The notes under the pieces were generated by a model, which had not been told where the DNA came from, made no database searches, and was given only the letters and a program-made list of their open reading frames with translations. The position numbers and the translations under genes were made by a program. This document shows, piece by piece, positions 8,535 through 17,611 of a stretch of DNA of 64,000 nucleotides (its first letter is position 1; every line of letters begins with the position of its first letter). The DNA comes from Colwellia sp. MB3u-41 (GTDB lineage Bacteria > Pseudomonadota > Gammaproteobacteria > Enterobacterales > Alteromonadaceae): NCBI RefSeq assembly GCF_014076845.1, contig NZ_JACGUT010000074.1, positions 31,569 through 95,568 on the forward strand, written 5' to 3'.

Positions 8535-9689
8535 CTACTCTTTAATTAATAATTTTTTAATTTCATCAAAGTCACAAAGATGAAGCAACTCAGCTTTTTG
8601 CTCTAATTGACTAAAATCGTCATACCCCGCCGCTGAAAAGTACAAACATGAAAGCATAAATAATACTAATTCATCTTGTACACTCCCTAGCACTTTTAAC
8701 TGACTCACTTTTTCTAAATGATTAAGCTGTTTAACCAAACTCGCATCAATATGCCATAACGAAAGCATTAGAGATGATGACGAAAATATACTGATCCCCA
8801 TCGATTTTCTCATGTGACGATTAAGCGAATCTAAATCGTCAACACCACGCAGCGAATAAAGCATTAACTCATGCTTATAGGTGCTTTTATGGCTGAGTAA
8901 AAACACCCCAAGCAATGCAAAAACAAGTACTTGTTCGGTTAGGGCAATATCAAATTTAATTTTTGAGGGTAATGACTTACGAACTTGCTGAAATATTTTA
9001 GGTGCCATTAAAAAGGCTTCCGTGTACTGCTCAACAATCCATTGTTCGACATGATCTTGCAGTGCATCTTTCATTGCATAAACAATGGCAAAATTAACCA
9101 CACGACCTATCCCTAAATTCCGACTTATGGCTTCAAGAAGATTTTTTGGGGTTTTTCCATAAATCGCTTTACTGGCTTGGCCAAGAATACGAGCAGAAAA
9201 AATTGCGTCATGACCTATAATCTCAATAACTCGCTGCAAATTAAGACGGCCTTGCTCTTTCTCTTCAATTAATTGACGACAACTGCTGGGCATTGGTGGC
9301 ATATTTTTAGCGATGCTTGTCAGTTTTTCATAATGGCTATCAGTACTACCAGCAGGGGAAAGTTCGCGAAACTGAGCAGGAGTAATACCGAATTTTTGAC
9401 GAAAGGCCCTTTCAAAGGTCGCCCTTTCAGAATAACCAAGTTTAATCGCTAAGTCTTCAATATTACTTTGCTGAGTTAATAAAGCTTCCACACAAAGTTC
9501 ATTCAAAAACTTACCTTGAATAAGTTTAAAACTCGTATCTTCTTTGGCAAGTTTGCGGCGAAAAGACGTCATGCTCATCGCTAAAGACGACGCACACAAT
9601 TCTATCGATAAAGTTGCAGGCAGTTCACACTGACTAAGCAGTTCATTCACCGCCACCGTCAATAATAACGAAGGTTGAGTCTTAATCAT
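8535..9689 (-). CDS. AraC-type HTH domain fused to HDOD domain
   Basis: The 384-residue protein has an AraC/XylS-type DNA-binding domain at the N-terminus (about 8-112): two helix-turn-helix units ending in IEDLAIKLGYSERATFERAFRQKFGITPAQFR, the classical AraC family signature. A second region (about 125-330) starts PPMPSSCRQLIEEKEQGRLNLQRVIEIIGHDAIFSARIL and continues with NLGIGRVVNFAI, the pattern of HDOD domains (HD-related output domains lacking the HD catalytic pair). HDOD proteins usually occur with receiver or c-di-GMP domains. The domain order HTH-HDOD suggests a signalling-linked transcription factor; its targets are unknown. Confidence 0.82.
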   Translation of the reverse strand: MIKTQPSLLLTVAVNELLSQCELPATLSIELCASSLAMSMTSFRRKLAKEDTSFKLIQGKFLNELCVEALLTQQSNIEDLAIKLGYSERATFERAFRQKFGITPAQFRELSPAGSTDSHYEKLTSIAKNMPPMPSSCRQLIEEKEQGRLNLQRVIEIIGHDAIFSARILGQASKAIYGKTPKNLLEAISRNLGIGRVVNFAIVYAMKDALQDHVEQWIVEQYTEAFLMAPKIFQQVRKSLPSKIKFDIALTEQVLVFALLGVFLLSHKSTYKHELMLYSLRGVDDLDSLNRHMRKSMGISIFSSSSLMLSLWHIDASLVKQLNHLEKVSQLKVLGSVQDELVLFMLSCLYFSAAGYDDFSQLEQKAELLHLCDFDEIKKLLIKE

Positions 9690-9797
9690 TTGAAGTATAT
9701 TTCCCTATAATTCGTTAGCTTCAGCAACAAAAAACATCAAAAGTATATCAACATTGCCCCGCTCAATATTACTTTTGTAAATGTTACTTATTAAATA

Positions 9798-10319
9798 TTA
9801 TGAAGCTAATAGTTCACTAACAATCAGTTTGAGTAAAAAGGTTTCACGCTCAATGGATAATCCCTTCTTTTGACTATTCGCCATCGTGTGTTCATTGTGA
9901 CTAATCGCTTGATGAATATTCATCCATAGAGGATACATACCATTACTAATTTCATGTGATTCAAGCTCAGGTTCAAGTAGTTCATCGTCTATTGAGCAAA
10001 TATAACAATAAGACTGCATATGCATAAATTCAAAATCGGCTTTATGCCAAGGTCGAAACTCTTCATATAAGCCAAACGCTTGAACATCTTTTACATCATG
10101 TGCACCCGTTTCTTCTTTTAACTCACGTACTAAGCCTGCCACATGACTTTCGCCGTCATCAATGCCGCCACCGGGAAGGCTATAATCGTGATAGCGTTTG
10201 GTATAAAGCAAAAGAATATTTTCGCCTTTTAACACAATAGCGCGCGTCGCTTTTCGCGTAAATTGGCGTGCTGACATGTCACTAATGTCAGGGTGAATCG
10301 TTGATTTTAATAAACGCAT
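9798..10319 (-). CDS. Nudix hydrolase
   Basis: A complete Nudix box is present, GG-x-DDGES...REL-KEETGA (G-x5-E-x7-REUxEE-x-GU pattern), in a domain with TRKATRAIVL and the YSLPGGGIDDGE lead-in. Such enzymes cleave nucleoside diphosphates linked to another group; the substrate is not predictable here. Started at ATG 10319 the protein has 173 residues. The frame stays open to an ATG at 10370, but that adds a hydrophobic stretch atypical of this soluble family and neither start has a clear ribosome site, so the start is uncertain. Confidence 0.85.
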   Translation of the reverse strand: MRLLKSTIHPDISDMSARQFTRKATRAIVLKGENILLLYTKRYHDYSLPGGGIDDGESHVAGLVRELKEETGAHDVKDVQAFGLYEEFRPWHKADFEFMHMQSYCYICSIDDELLEPELESHEISNGMYPLWMNIHQAISHNEHTMANSQKKGLSIERETFLLKLIVSELLAS

Positions 10320-10588
10320 AGAGGGGATCTTTAGCAATATTGAGAAAATCATAGGCAAAAAAATGAACATTAGTTATTAAACCATATCATCTTCTAGCGG
10401 AATAATTTTTAACCAAAAGTATAACCGTATCTTACTACAGTGGTAGCACATAGTTCTAAAAAATTATCCCTGCCCTGTTATCATTTGTCAGCAAAGCCCA
10501 TTACTTTACGAATAGTTTCGTAAAGCTTAAAACAATGCTATGTTGCTAAGAGGTTTATTATCGATAATAACGAAAAGGGATAATTTCT

Positions 10589-11875
10589 ATGACTAAATAT
10601 GGTGTAGCATTAATATTATTTTTCAGTAACTTACCTGTCAACTCTGCTGTTATAGCAATGACCGTTGCCAAAACACCTTATGATAAGCAAAGGGTCATTA
10701 TCGATAGTATATCGAAAAAATTAATCGATAATTATGTCTTCCCTGATGTTGCCAACAAAGTAGCAACACAGCTTTTATTGAATATCAATAATAATGAATA
10801 TCTTGGCTATGATGAAAGTTTTATCTTTGCAGACAGACTAACTGATGACATTCAGGAAATAACGCAAGACAAGCACATCAGAGTTAAACTTCGTCAACCA
10901 GGTGTAACGATTAATACTAATGAAGATATTGAAAAACACTTTAGAAAAGTCGAAATACTCGACGGTAATGTTGGCCTTATTAGCTTTGATAAGTTTCCAT
11001 CTGATCCAAAAGCTAAAGACATAATAGACCGTATTTTATTGCAACTAGCGGATGTTGATTCCCTGATTATTGATTTACGAAATAATCGAGGAGGAAGCGC
11101 AGATTTTGTTCGCTATTTTAGCAGCTATTTTTTTGATAAGAAGACACACCTTAATAGTATTTATTGGCGAGAAACAAATAAGAATGAAGAATATTGGACG
11201 GTTGATGATCTTCCCAGTGATAAAAGGCCCAATCTGCCCATCTACATTCTCACCAGTAAAAATACCTTTTCAGCCGCTGAAGGATTTTCATACCTCTTAA
11301 AAGTAAGAAAGCGCGCATACCTCGTAGGAGAAACAACAAAAGGAGGAGCCAACCCAGGACATTTTTTTGATTTACCCTCAAGGCTTTCCATTTTTATACC
11401 GACAGGAAGAGCGGTTGACCCTATAACAAAAACGAACTGGGAAGTTGTTGGTGTTGCACCCGACTTACCTGTTATTGCAGTATTAGCGTTTGAAGAGGCT
11501 TATGCGATGGCCAAATATTCAGCGATTGAATATAGAGTAAGCCAAGGTAAGGCAAAGCCTGAAGAAAAACACAGTAGTAAACATTACAAGAAAAATTATG
11601 GAAAATGGACACTCGCTCGGAATAACTGCCCATTAAAATACCGCTGGGCACAAGCAGAATACAATGACAGAACGAATAAGTATCAGTTTCCCTACCAAAT
11701 AAAATACTACGGTAATGGTAGTGCAAATATAGAGTATCAGTTGGGAAATACTTCAGGAAAAATGACACATATTCAATACTTTAAAAGTAGAGAAGATGAA
11801 AAGTCAGGCATATCAATTGGCTTGAGTTCATTTAAAACACTCGATATTTTACAGTGTAAAATATTAAGCGATTAA
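10589..11875 (+). CDS. S41-family serine peptidase, exported
   Basis: The 428-residue protein has an N-terminal export signal (about 1-20). The central region matches C-terminal processing / IRBP-type S41 peptidases: VGLISFDKFP (128-137), IIDLRNNRGGS (160-170), TFSAAEGF with candidate nucleophile Ser228, VGETTKGGAN, and the family end motif VVGVAPDLPV. No PDZ domain is evident, which fits the tricorn/IRBP-like branch (TSPc). The last ~100 residues after the peptidase domain are an uncharacterised beta-rich tail. It is predicted periplasmic with unknown substrate. GGGATAATTTCT precedes the ATG. It converges on mtfA. Confidence 0.85.
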   Translation: MTKYGVALILFFSNLPVNSAVIAMTVAKTPYDKQRVIIDSISKKLIDNYVFPDVANKVATQLLLNINNNEYLGYDESFIFADRLTDDIQEITQDKHIRVKLRQPGVTINTNEDIEKHFRKVEILDGNVGLISFDKFPSDPKAKDIIDRILLQLADVDSLIIDLRNNRGGSADFVRYFSSYFFDKKTHLNSIYWRETNKNEEYWTVDDLPSDKRPNLPIYILTSKNTFSAAEGFSYLLKVRKRAYLVGETTKGGANPGHFFDLPSRLSIFIPTGRAVDPITKTNWEVVGVAPDLPVIAVLAFEEAYAMAKYSAIEYRVSQGKAKPEEKHSSKHYKKNYGKWTLARNNCPLKYRWAQAEYNDRTNKYQFPYQIKYYGNGSANIEYQLGNTSGKMTHIQYFKSREDEKSGISIGLSSFKTLDILQCKILSD

Positions 11876-11895
11876 AAGGTCAGCCATTACCGCCC

Positions 11896-12729
11896 CTATT
11901 TCCAGTGAAGCGGGTCAACGTGATAATAGTTTTTGAGTTGTTGATAAAGCACCGGATACTTGGCATTAAACTGATTAGCCTGTTCAAAAAAAACTTCACT
12001 GGTCACCGCAAAAAACTCAGCAGGATTAGTGGCGCCATAATAGTCAAATAATGAAGGTGCCCCGGTTTGTGCTTGTCTTTGAAGTTTTTCAAATTGTAAA
12101 GAAAAAGCGTCAGACCAAGCTTTGTAGTTTTGCCCTTGATATAATATTGGAGCACCATTAGCTTTACCATTTTCTTGGTCTAATTGGTGAGCGAATTCAT
12201 GAATGACCACATTGCGTCCATCGTCAGGGATTTTTGCCCCCGCGAGGGTATCTTGCCAAGAGAGTACCACCTTACCAAAATCCCATGACTCACCTGCAAG
12301 TGCAACACTTTGCTGATACCTTAAACCGTCCGTCCCCATATTTTGTTGTTCTTTAATAAAAGCACTCGGATAAACAAGAATAGTCTGTAATTTAGGGTAA
12401 AAATTTGTCTTACGGTTAAGTAATAACAGACATGCTTGTGCAGCAATAGTGATCCGTATTTCATCAGTTATTTGAACCCCATTACAACCAACGAAGTTTT
12501 TTTCCGCCAAGAACACCTGAATATGTCGCTTTAACTGCAGTTGTAAATCTGTTGGCATTTGTCCAAAGTACGGCATTCTTTGCTGAATAATTTTTCGCCA
12601 AGACTTTTTAAATGGCTGACTTCTTATTTTTTCTCGCTGATACTCTCGCCAATAAGGCTTGGCAACGGAATAACCAATAAGTAAAACGCCTATAAAGATA
12701 GGAAGTAAATAAGACAACATAAAGAGCAT
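11896..12729 (-). CDS. mtfA: MtfA family zinc peptidase (M90)
   Basis: This 277-residue protein has a hydrophobic N-terminal span (about 3-22) and the MtfA zinc site VVIHEFAHQLD (His177, Glu178, His181) with a further Glu in NPAEFFAVTSEVFFE. E. coli MtfA is a soluble aminopeptidase that binds the Mlc repressor and so modulates the glucose phosphotransferase system; whether Mlc is the partner here is unknown. Unlike E. coli MtfA this version carries a membrane anchor, as in many marine homologues. Confidence 0.88.
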   Translation of the reverse strand: MLFMLSYLLPIFIGVLLIGYSVAKPYWREYQREKIRSQPFKKSWRKIIQQRMPYFGQMPTDLQLQLKRHIQVFLAEKNFVGCNGVQITDEIRITIAAQACLLLLNRKTNFYPKLQTILVYPSAFIKEQQNMGTDGLRYQQSVALAGESWDFGKVVLSWQDTLAGAKIPDDGRNVVIHEFAHQLDQENGKANGAPILYQGQNYKAWSDAFSLQFEKLQRQAQTGAPSLFDYYGATNPAEFFAVTSEVFFEQANQFNAKYPVLYQQLKNYYHVDPLHWK

Positions 12730-13052
12730 TACCTGAGAGTATTTATCTTTAGATAGGTACGAAATAGTTAAATTTCAAGCGCTTGGTCATAGTGACAATG
12801 ATGAAGGCTCTATAATTAAGTGCTTAACTGCTGTGAAGCTCATAACAAAAAGCAAGTAGAATTAGGTATTATTTTCAGTAAACTATTGAAAAGTCGCGGT
12901 AAACATCAAGCTTTATCCTTAAAGTTATCTTTGGCATAATGTTCACCGTAAAAATAGATAAATATGTGGCTGCTAAATATTACTCAGTATTATCTGGCGA
13001 CTCATCAATATAAAAACTATAACTATAAATTAATACAACCCAGAGAATTCTA
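12730..13052. other. Intergenic region
   Basis: This 323-bp gap separates the divergent mtfA and S46 peptidase genes. It should contain both promoters; I see no repeat, RNA gene or coding remnant. Confidence 0.4.
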
Positions 13053-15212
13053 ATGAAAAAAACAACGATTTTATTATTAGCAATGGCTTCTACACTCGCC
13101 ACGGCTGATGAAGGTATGTGGCAACCTCACCAATTGCCTAGCATTGCAAAAGAACTTACCCAAGCTGGCTTAAAACTAAACCCAAACGACTTAACCGATC
13201 TAACTGGCTTCCCTATGGGTGCGATTGTCAGCCTTGGCGGCTGTACCGCCTCTTTTGTTTCTGATAAAGGTTTAGTTGCCTCGAATCATCATTGTGTTTA
13301 TGGCTCTGTTCAATACAACTCAACAGCAGAGAACAACTTACTCGCCAATGGTTTTCTAGCAAAAACCATTGATGAAGAGCTACCCGCGACACCCGGCAGT
13401 CGTATCTATGTAACAGAAGAAATCAATGATGTTACCGTGCTAATTAAAGGCAGTATTACCGAGAACATGTCGGGCTCGGAGCGCTATAAAGCCATAGATA
13501 AAAACTCTAAAACATTAGTGGCTGAGTGTGAAAGTGATGACAAATATCGTTGTAATGTTGTTAATTTTCATGGCGGTTTAGAATATTATTTATTTAAACA
13601 ATTAACGATTCGTGATGTTCGTTTAGTCCATGCTCCAGCAAGTAGTGTTGGTAAGTATGGTGGCGATGTTGATAACTGGATGTGGCCACGCCACACCGGA
13701 GACTATGGTTTTTATCGTGCATATGTCGGTAAAGATGGCCAACCCGCCGATTTTAGTAAAGACAACGTACCTTATGAACCAAAACATCACCTAAAAGTGA
13801 ATAAAAGTAGTGTTGATGAAGGTGACTACATTATGGTGTTAGGTTACCCAGGACGCACCAATCGTTACCGCACTGCACTTGAAGTTGAGAACCAATTTAC
13901 TTGGACTTACCCTAATGCTAAAAATTATCGTGAAGAGCTTATCGACTTAATTCATACCGAGTCTGCACCAGAAAGTGAAGCAAGAATAAAGTACGAAAGC
14001 ACCTTAGCCGGCTTAGCTAACTACGCAAAAAATTACGGTAGCATGATAAAAAGCTACCACAAAGGCACAACGTTAGCCCGTAAACAGCAACTAGAACAAG
14101 ACTTAAGCGCTTGGATCAATGCTGATAAAATGCGAAAAGCTAAATATGGCAACGCACTTACCGGCCTAAATAAGCTCCTAAAACAAAACCAAAAAACTCA
14201 AGCACGCGATCTAATTCTAGGTTATATGGCTTACAACAAAATGTTAAGCACCGCTTATCGTTTACATCGTTTAGCCGTAGAAAAAAACAAACCAAACGTA
14301 GCGAGAGAAAGGGGTTACCAAGAACGTGACCTTGCACGTTTTGAACAAAGCATGAAAACCTTTAATCGTCGATTCGACGCGAATATCGATCAAAAGATCT
14401 TATTCGCTATGTTGACACATTATGTTGAATTGCCTAAATCAGAACGTATTCTCGCCATCGATGAATTTTTTGAACTTGAACAAGGGCTAAATAAAAAAGC
14501 CTTAAGCACTAAGCTTGAAAAAATGTATCAAAGATCAACAATTGCTGACCAAGAAACTCGCCTTGCTTGGATGAATAAATCGGTAGCCGATTTTGAAAAA
14601 AGCTCAGATCCCTTTATTCAACTTGCCGTAAAGACTTTTTCTGTAAGAAAAGCACTTGAAGAAAAAGACGAAGAATTGTCAGGTAATATTCAAGCTTATC
14701 GTCCTAAGTATATGGAAGCGTTAATCGCCTATTTTAACGATAAAAAACTCCCCGTATACGCAGATGCTAACAGTACATTACGTATTACTTACGGTAACGT
14801 AAAAGGTTATTCGCCAGTAGACGGACTCACTGCAACACCTTTTACCACACTTGAAGGTATAGTAGAAAAAGACACAGGTATTAAACCCTTTAATGCCTCT
14901 AAAAAACAACTCGAGTTAATTAAGAGTAAAACTTACGGCGAATACGCTAAAAAAGAACTTGGCTCAGTACCGGTTAACTACCTAGGTACATTAGATATTA
15001 CCGGTGGTAACTCGGGTTCACCTACGCTTAATGATAAGGCAGAGTTTGTGGGTTTAGTGTTTGACGGTGTTTATGAAAGTATTATTGGTGATTGGGATTA
15101 CGACACTAAATTAAACCGATCGATTCACGTTGATATTAAATACATGTTATGGGTAATGGAGCATGTTGACGGCGCGACCAATCTTATTGAAGAAATGGAT
15201 ATCGTTGAATAA
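13053..15212 (+). CDS. S46-family dipeptidyl-peptidase (DPP7/DPP11 type)
   Basis: The 719-residue secreted enzyme has a signal peptide ending near residue 18 (ATA-DEG). It carries the S46 features: LGGCTASFVS, the catalytic His in SNHHCVYG (His79/His80), YGGDVDNWMWPRHTGDY with the Asp region, and DITGGNSGSP with nucleophile Ser654. In DPP7 versus DPP11 the residue 18 positions after that Ser sets substrate preference (Gly for hydrophobic, Arg for acidic side chains); here it is Gly672 in VFDGVYES, so I infer DPP7-like preference. The enzyme removes N-terminal dipeptides from peptides in the periplasm. Terminator at 15237. Confidence 0.92.
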   Translation: MKKTTILLLAMASTLATADEGMWQPHQLPSIAKELTQAGLKLNPNDLTDLTGFPMGAIVSLGGCTASFVSDKGLVASNHHCVYGSVQYNSTAENNLLANGFLAKTIDEELPATPGSRIYVTEEINDVTVLIKGSITENMSGSERYKAIDKNSKTLVAECESDDKYRCNVVNFHGGLEYYLFKQLTIRDVRLVHAPASSVGKYGGDVDNWMWPRHTGDYGFYRAYVGKDGQPADFSKDNVPYEPKHHLKVNKSSVDEGDYIMVLGYPGRTNRYRTALEVENQFTWTYPNAKNYREELIDLIHTESAPESEARIKYESTLAGLANYAKNYGSMIKSYHKGTTLARKQQLEQDLSAWINADKMRKAKYGNALTGLNKLLKQNQKTQARDLILGYMAYNKMLSTAYRLHRLAVEKNKPNVARERGYQERDLARFEQSMKTFNRRFDANIDQKILFAMLTHYVELPKSERILAIDEFFELEQGLNKKALSTKLEKMYQRSTIADQETRLAWMNKSVADFEKSSDPFIQLAVKTFSVRKALEEKDEELSGNIQAYRPKYMEALIAYFNDKKLPVYADANSTLRITYGNVKGYSPVDGLTATPFTTLEGIVEKDTGIKPFNASKKQLELIKSKTYGEYAKKELGSVPVNYLGTLDITGGNSGSPTLNDKAEFVGLVFDGVYESIIGDWDYDTKLNRSIHVDIKYMLWVMEHVDGATNLIEEMDIVE

Positions 15213-15236
15213 TTAACTTAATTTTATTTGCCTTGA

Positions 15237-15260
15237 AAATCCGGCTTAGGCTGGATTTTT
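15237..15260 (+). terminator. Rho-independent terminator after the S46 peptidase
   Basis: Stem AAAATCCGGC / GCTGGATTTT (one G-T pair) with a 3-4 nt loop and T-run, 24 bp after the stop codon. Confidence 0.75.
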
Positions 15261-15282
15261 AACGTTAACTAAACGAGATTAT

Positions 15283-15726
15283 ATGAACGATTTATCTGCT
15301 AACAATACGTTATCCAAAGGTTGGTTGTTACTCTTTTCAGTTTGGGTACTTGCCACCATAAGCACGCTTGCTAGTTTATTTTTTAGTGAGGTTGTTAAAC
15401 TCCCCGTTTGCTCTTTGTGCTGGTATCAGCGCATTGCTATGTACCCTTTGGTCGTTATTTTACCAATGGCCTTATTTCCATTCGACGCTAAAGTGACCCG
15501 CTATGCGAGTGTATTAGTGTTATTTGGCTGGCTAACCGCATTATTTCATGTGTTATTAGTGGCCGGTTATATTCCTAAAAGCGCACAGCCCTGCATACAA
15601 GATATTCCTTGTTCAGAAACGCATCTCAATGTTTTTGGGTTCTTAAATATGCCAATGATGTCTTTACTAACCTTTAGTCTCATGGCTTTATTATTATTTT
15701 TTATGACTAAATTGGAATCATCATGA
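15283..15726 (+). CDS. DsbB-like disulfide bond formation membrane protein
   Basis: This 147-residue inner-membrane protein has four hydrophobic spans. The first redox pair is in PVCSLCWYQR (Cys43, Cys46), the second in PCIQDIPC (Cys104, Cys110). This is the DsbB/BdbC layout: it reoxidises a DsbA-like partner and passes electrons to quinone. The partner is the next gene, which overlaps it by 4 bp (ATGA), so the pair is translationally coupled. The short length and the CSLCWYQR motif fit the BdbC-type branch rather than the main E. coli-type DsbB. Confidence 0.9.
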   Translation: MNDLSANNTLSKGWLLLFSVWVLATISTLASLFFSEVVKLPVCSLCWYQRIAMYPLVVILPMALFPFDAKVTRYASVLVLFGWLTALFHVLLVAGYIPKSAQPCIQDIPCSETHLNVFGFLNMPMMSLLTFSLMALLLFFMTKLESS

Positions 15727-16367
15727 ATAAAAAAACACTTTTCATTAGCGCCAGCCTTATTATCCTTTTGGCTTTTATTGGCGCAGCAACAATATTTAAA
15801 GCAAACAATAGCCACCAGAGCGCTAAGGTTGAAAGCCTCGACATCGTTGAACGTATCGGCGCACCAATAAAAGGACCGTTAGAGGCAAAAGTGACCATTG
15901 TCGAATTTTTCGATCCTGCTTGCGAAACATGTTCAGCTTTTTACCCACTGGTAAATAATTTAATTAAACGCTACCCTGGTAAGATTAAGGTTATGATGCG
16001 CTATACCCCTTTTCATAAGGGATCAGATCAAGTGGTTAAACTACTCGAAGCCGCACACTTACAAGAACAGTTTTGGCCGGCAGTAGAAATTTTATTTGCC
16101 AAACAGCAAGCCTGGACTCGCCATCATGTTGCGCAACCACAAAGTGCTCATGCGTTATTAAAGGACTTACCTTTAGATAGCGCACAGTTTATGCGTGATG
16201 TGAGTAGCGAAAACGTTAGCAAGGTTATAATGCAAGATATCAAAGACGGTAAAACCCTCGAAGTTCGAGCAACGCCGCAGTTTTTTGTTAACGGAAAACC
16301 TCTTGTTAATTTTGGCTACGAACAGTTAACTCAGTTAGTTGAAGAAGCCATCGCCGAAGCCTATTAA
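15723..16367 (+). CDS. DsbA/BdbD-like thiol oxidoreductase
   Basis: The 214-residue protein has an N-terminal membrane anchor or signal (about 5-26) and a thioredoxin-fold DSBA domain with active site FFDPACETC (Cys67, Cys70) and a cis-proline loop RATPQFFVNG. It should introduce disulfides into exported proteins and be reoxidised by the DsbB-like protein encoded just upstream with a 4-bp overlap. The CETC motif differs from the CPHC of E. coli DsbA, so its redox potential probably differs too (inference). Some proteins of this type act in metal or toxic-compound resistance. Confidence 0.9.
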   Translation: MNKKTLFISASLIILLAFIGAATIFKANNSHQSAKVESLDIVERIGAPIKGPLEAKVTIVEFFDPACETCSAFYPLVNNLIKRYPGKIKVMMRYTPFHKGSDQVVKLLEAAHLQEQFWPAVEILFAKQQAWTRHHVAQPQSAHALLKDLPLDSAQFMRDVSSENVSKVIMQDIKDGKTLEVRATPQFFVNGKPLVNFGYEQLTQLVEEAIAEAY

Positions 16368-16413
16368 CTTAATAGCTTAGGTTATCAATGGCTTTTTCAA
16401 TAAAATAAAATGA

Positions 16414-16450
16414 AAAAGGCGGATATTCTATCAATGAATATCCGCCTTTT
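16414..16450. terminator. Bidirectional terminator between dsbA-like gene and minE
   Basis: Perfect 15-bp stem AAAAGGCGGATATTC / GAATATCCGCCTTTT with a 7-nt loop. The A-run on one side and T-run on the other suit termination from both converging operons. Confidence 0.88.
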
Positions 16451-16493
16451 CTATGTTCAAGACCGACAGGTCATAAACGACATGAATAGAGGT

Positions 16494-16772
16494 TTAGTTC
16501 ATACTGTGCTCGTCATTTAATTCGATGTTAAGCTCTAAGACGTTTAAGTCTCCACCTTTATTATCAAGGTTAATTGAAAAGCTTTCATCAGTTACCTTGA
16601 TATACTTACGCAATACCTCAAGGATATCAGCAGTGAGTTGGGGCAAGTAATCTGGCTGTTTATTTCGACTATTGCGCTCATGAGCAACAATAATTTGCAG
16701 ACGTTCTTTGGCCTTCGACGCTGTCGTTGCCTGCTTTTCTTTTTTACGTAAAAAATAATCCAGTAATGCCAT
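16494..16772 (-). CDS. minE: Cell division topological specificity factor MinE
   Basis: This 92-residue protein starts at ATG 16772 (MALLDYFLRKK, the MinE N-terminal membrane/MinD-binding helix), preceded by GGAGG, which lies inside the last codons of minD. The anti-MinCD segment (about 12-35: ASKAKERLQIIVAHER) and the C-terminal topological domain are intact. MinE stimulates MinD ATPase and drives pole-to-pole oscillation, keeping the MinC inhibitor away from midcell. It is the last gene of minC-minD-minE. Confidence 0.95.
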   Translation of the reverse strand: MALLDYFLRKKEKQATTASKAKERLQIIVAHERNSRNKQPDYLPQLTADILEVLRKYIKVTDESFSINLDNKGGDLNVLELNIELNDEHSMN

Positions 16773-16773
16773 G

Positions 16774-17583
16774 TTATCCTCCAAACATACGACTAAGAAT
16801 GCCTTTTTTCTTGGCATGTAAAAATCTAAAATCAACCGTCTCACCCATAAGGCGATCAACCACATCCTGATACGCTTTTCCTGCATCACTTTCTGTATCT
16901 AAAATCACTGGCTCACCGGCGTTAGATGCCTTAAGCACCGCTTGTGATTCAGGAATGACACCTAACAAAGGTATCGATAGGATATCAACAACATCTTCAA
17001 CACTCAGCATTTCACCATCGTCAACGCGCTTAGGCGAGTAACGTGTTAATAATAAATGTTCTTTAATAGGCTCTAAGCCAAGTTCTGCTCTGCGAGAGCG
17101 ACTGGCTAACATACCTAAAATACGATCCGAGTCACGAACCGATGAAACTTCAGGGTTAGTCGTGACTATAGCTTCATCAGCATAATAAAGCGCCATCATA
17201 GCGCCTGCTTCAATACCCGCGGGAGAATCACAAACGATATAGTCATAGATTTTACCCAGCTCTTCAAGTACCTTACCGACGTTTTCTTTATTTAATGCAT
17301 CTTTATCACGGGTTTGTGAAGCGGGCAATATAGATAAGCTGCTAACGCGCTTATCTTTAATTAAGGCTTGATTTAAGGTCGCTTCACCATTAATCACATT
17401 AACAAAATCATAAACAACTCGGCGTTCACAACCCATAATTAAATCAAGGTTACGTAGGCCAATATCAAAATCAATTAACACTACTTTTTGACCTTTTAAC
17501 GCCAATCCAAGACCGATTGCCGCACTTGATGTTGTTTTGCCAACCCCTCCCTTTCCTGATGTAACAACTATTATTCGTGCCAT
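16774..17583 (-). CDS. minD: Septum site-determining ATPase MinD
   Basis: This 269-residue ParA/MinD ATPase has the deviant Walker A GKGGVGKTTSS (about 10-20), switch region DFDIGLRNLD and CDSPAGIE, and a C-terminal amphipathic membrane-targeting helix FLHAKKKGILSRMFGG. It binds the inner membrane when ATP-bound, recruits MinC and is displaced by MinE. Length and motifs match E. coli MinD (270 aa). It is separated by 1 bp from minE and by 28 bp from minC. Confidence 0.96.
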   Translation of the reverse strand: MARIIVVTSGKGGVGKTTSSAAIGLGLALKGQKVVLIDFDIGLRNLDLIMGCERRVVYDFVNVINGEATLNQALIKDKRVSSLSILPASQTRDKDALNKENVGKVLEELGKIYDYIVCDSPAGIEAGAMMALYYADEAIVTTNPEVSSVRDSDRILGMLASRSRRAELGLEPIKEHLLLTRYSPKRVDDGEMLSVEDVVDILSIPLLGVIPESQAVLKASNAGEPVILDTESDAGKAYQDVVDRLMGETVDFRFLHAKKKGILSRMFGG

Positions 17584-17611
17584 AGACCGAATATCCTTTT
17601 TAAATTAAAAG

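Noticed and set aside
10262..10292. TGACA/TGTCA repeats resembling the chaperone operator
   Set aside because: They lie inside the Nudix coding sequence and lack the N6 spacing and a following -10.
16494..16889. 131-residue form of MinE
   Set aside because: The upstream extension lies wholly within minD in another frame; GGAGG and the MALLDYF start fix the gene at 16772.
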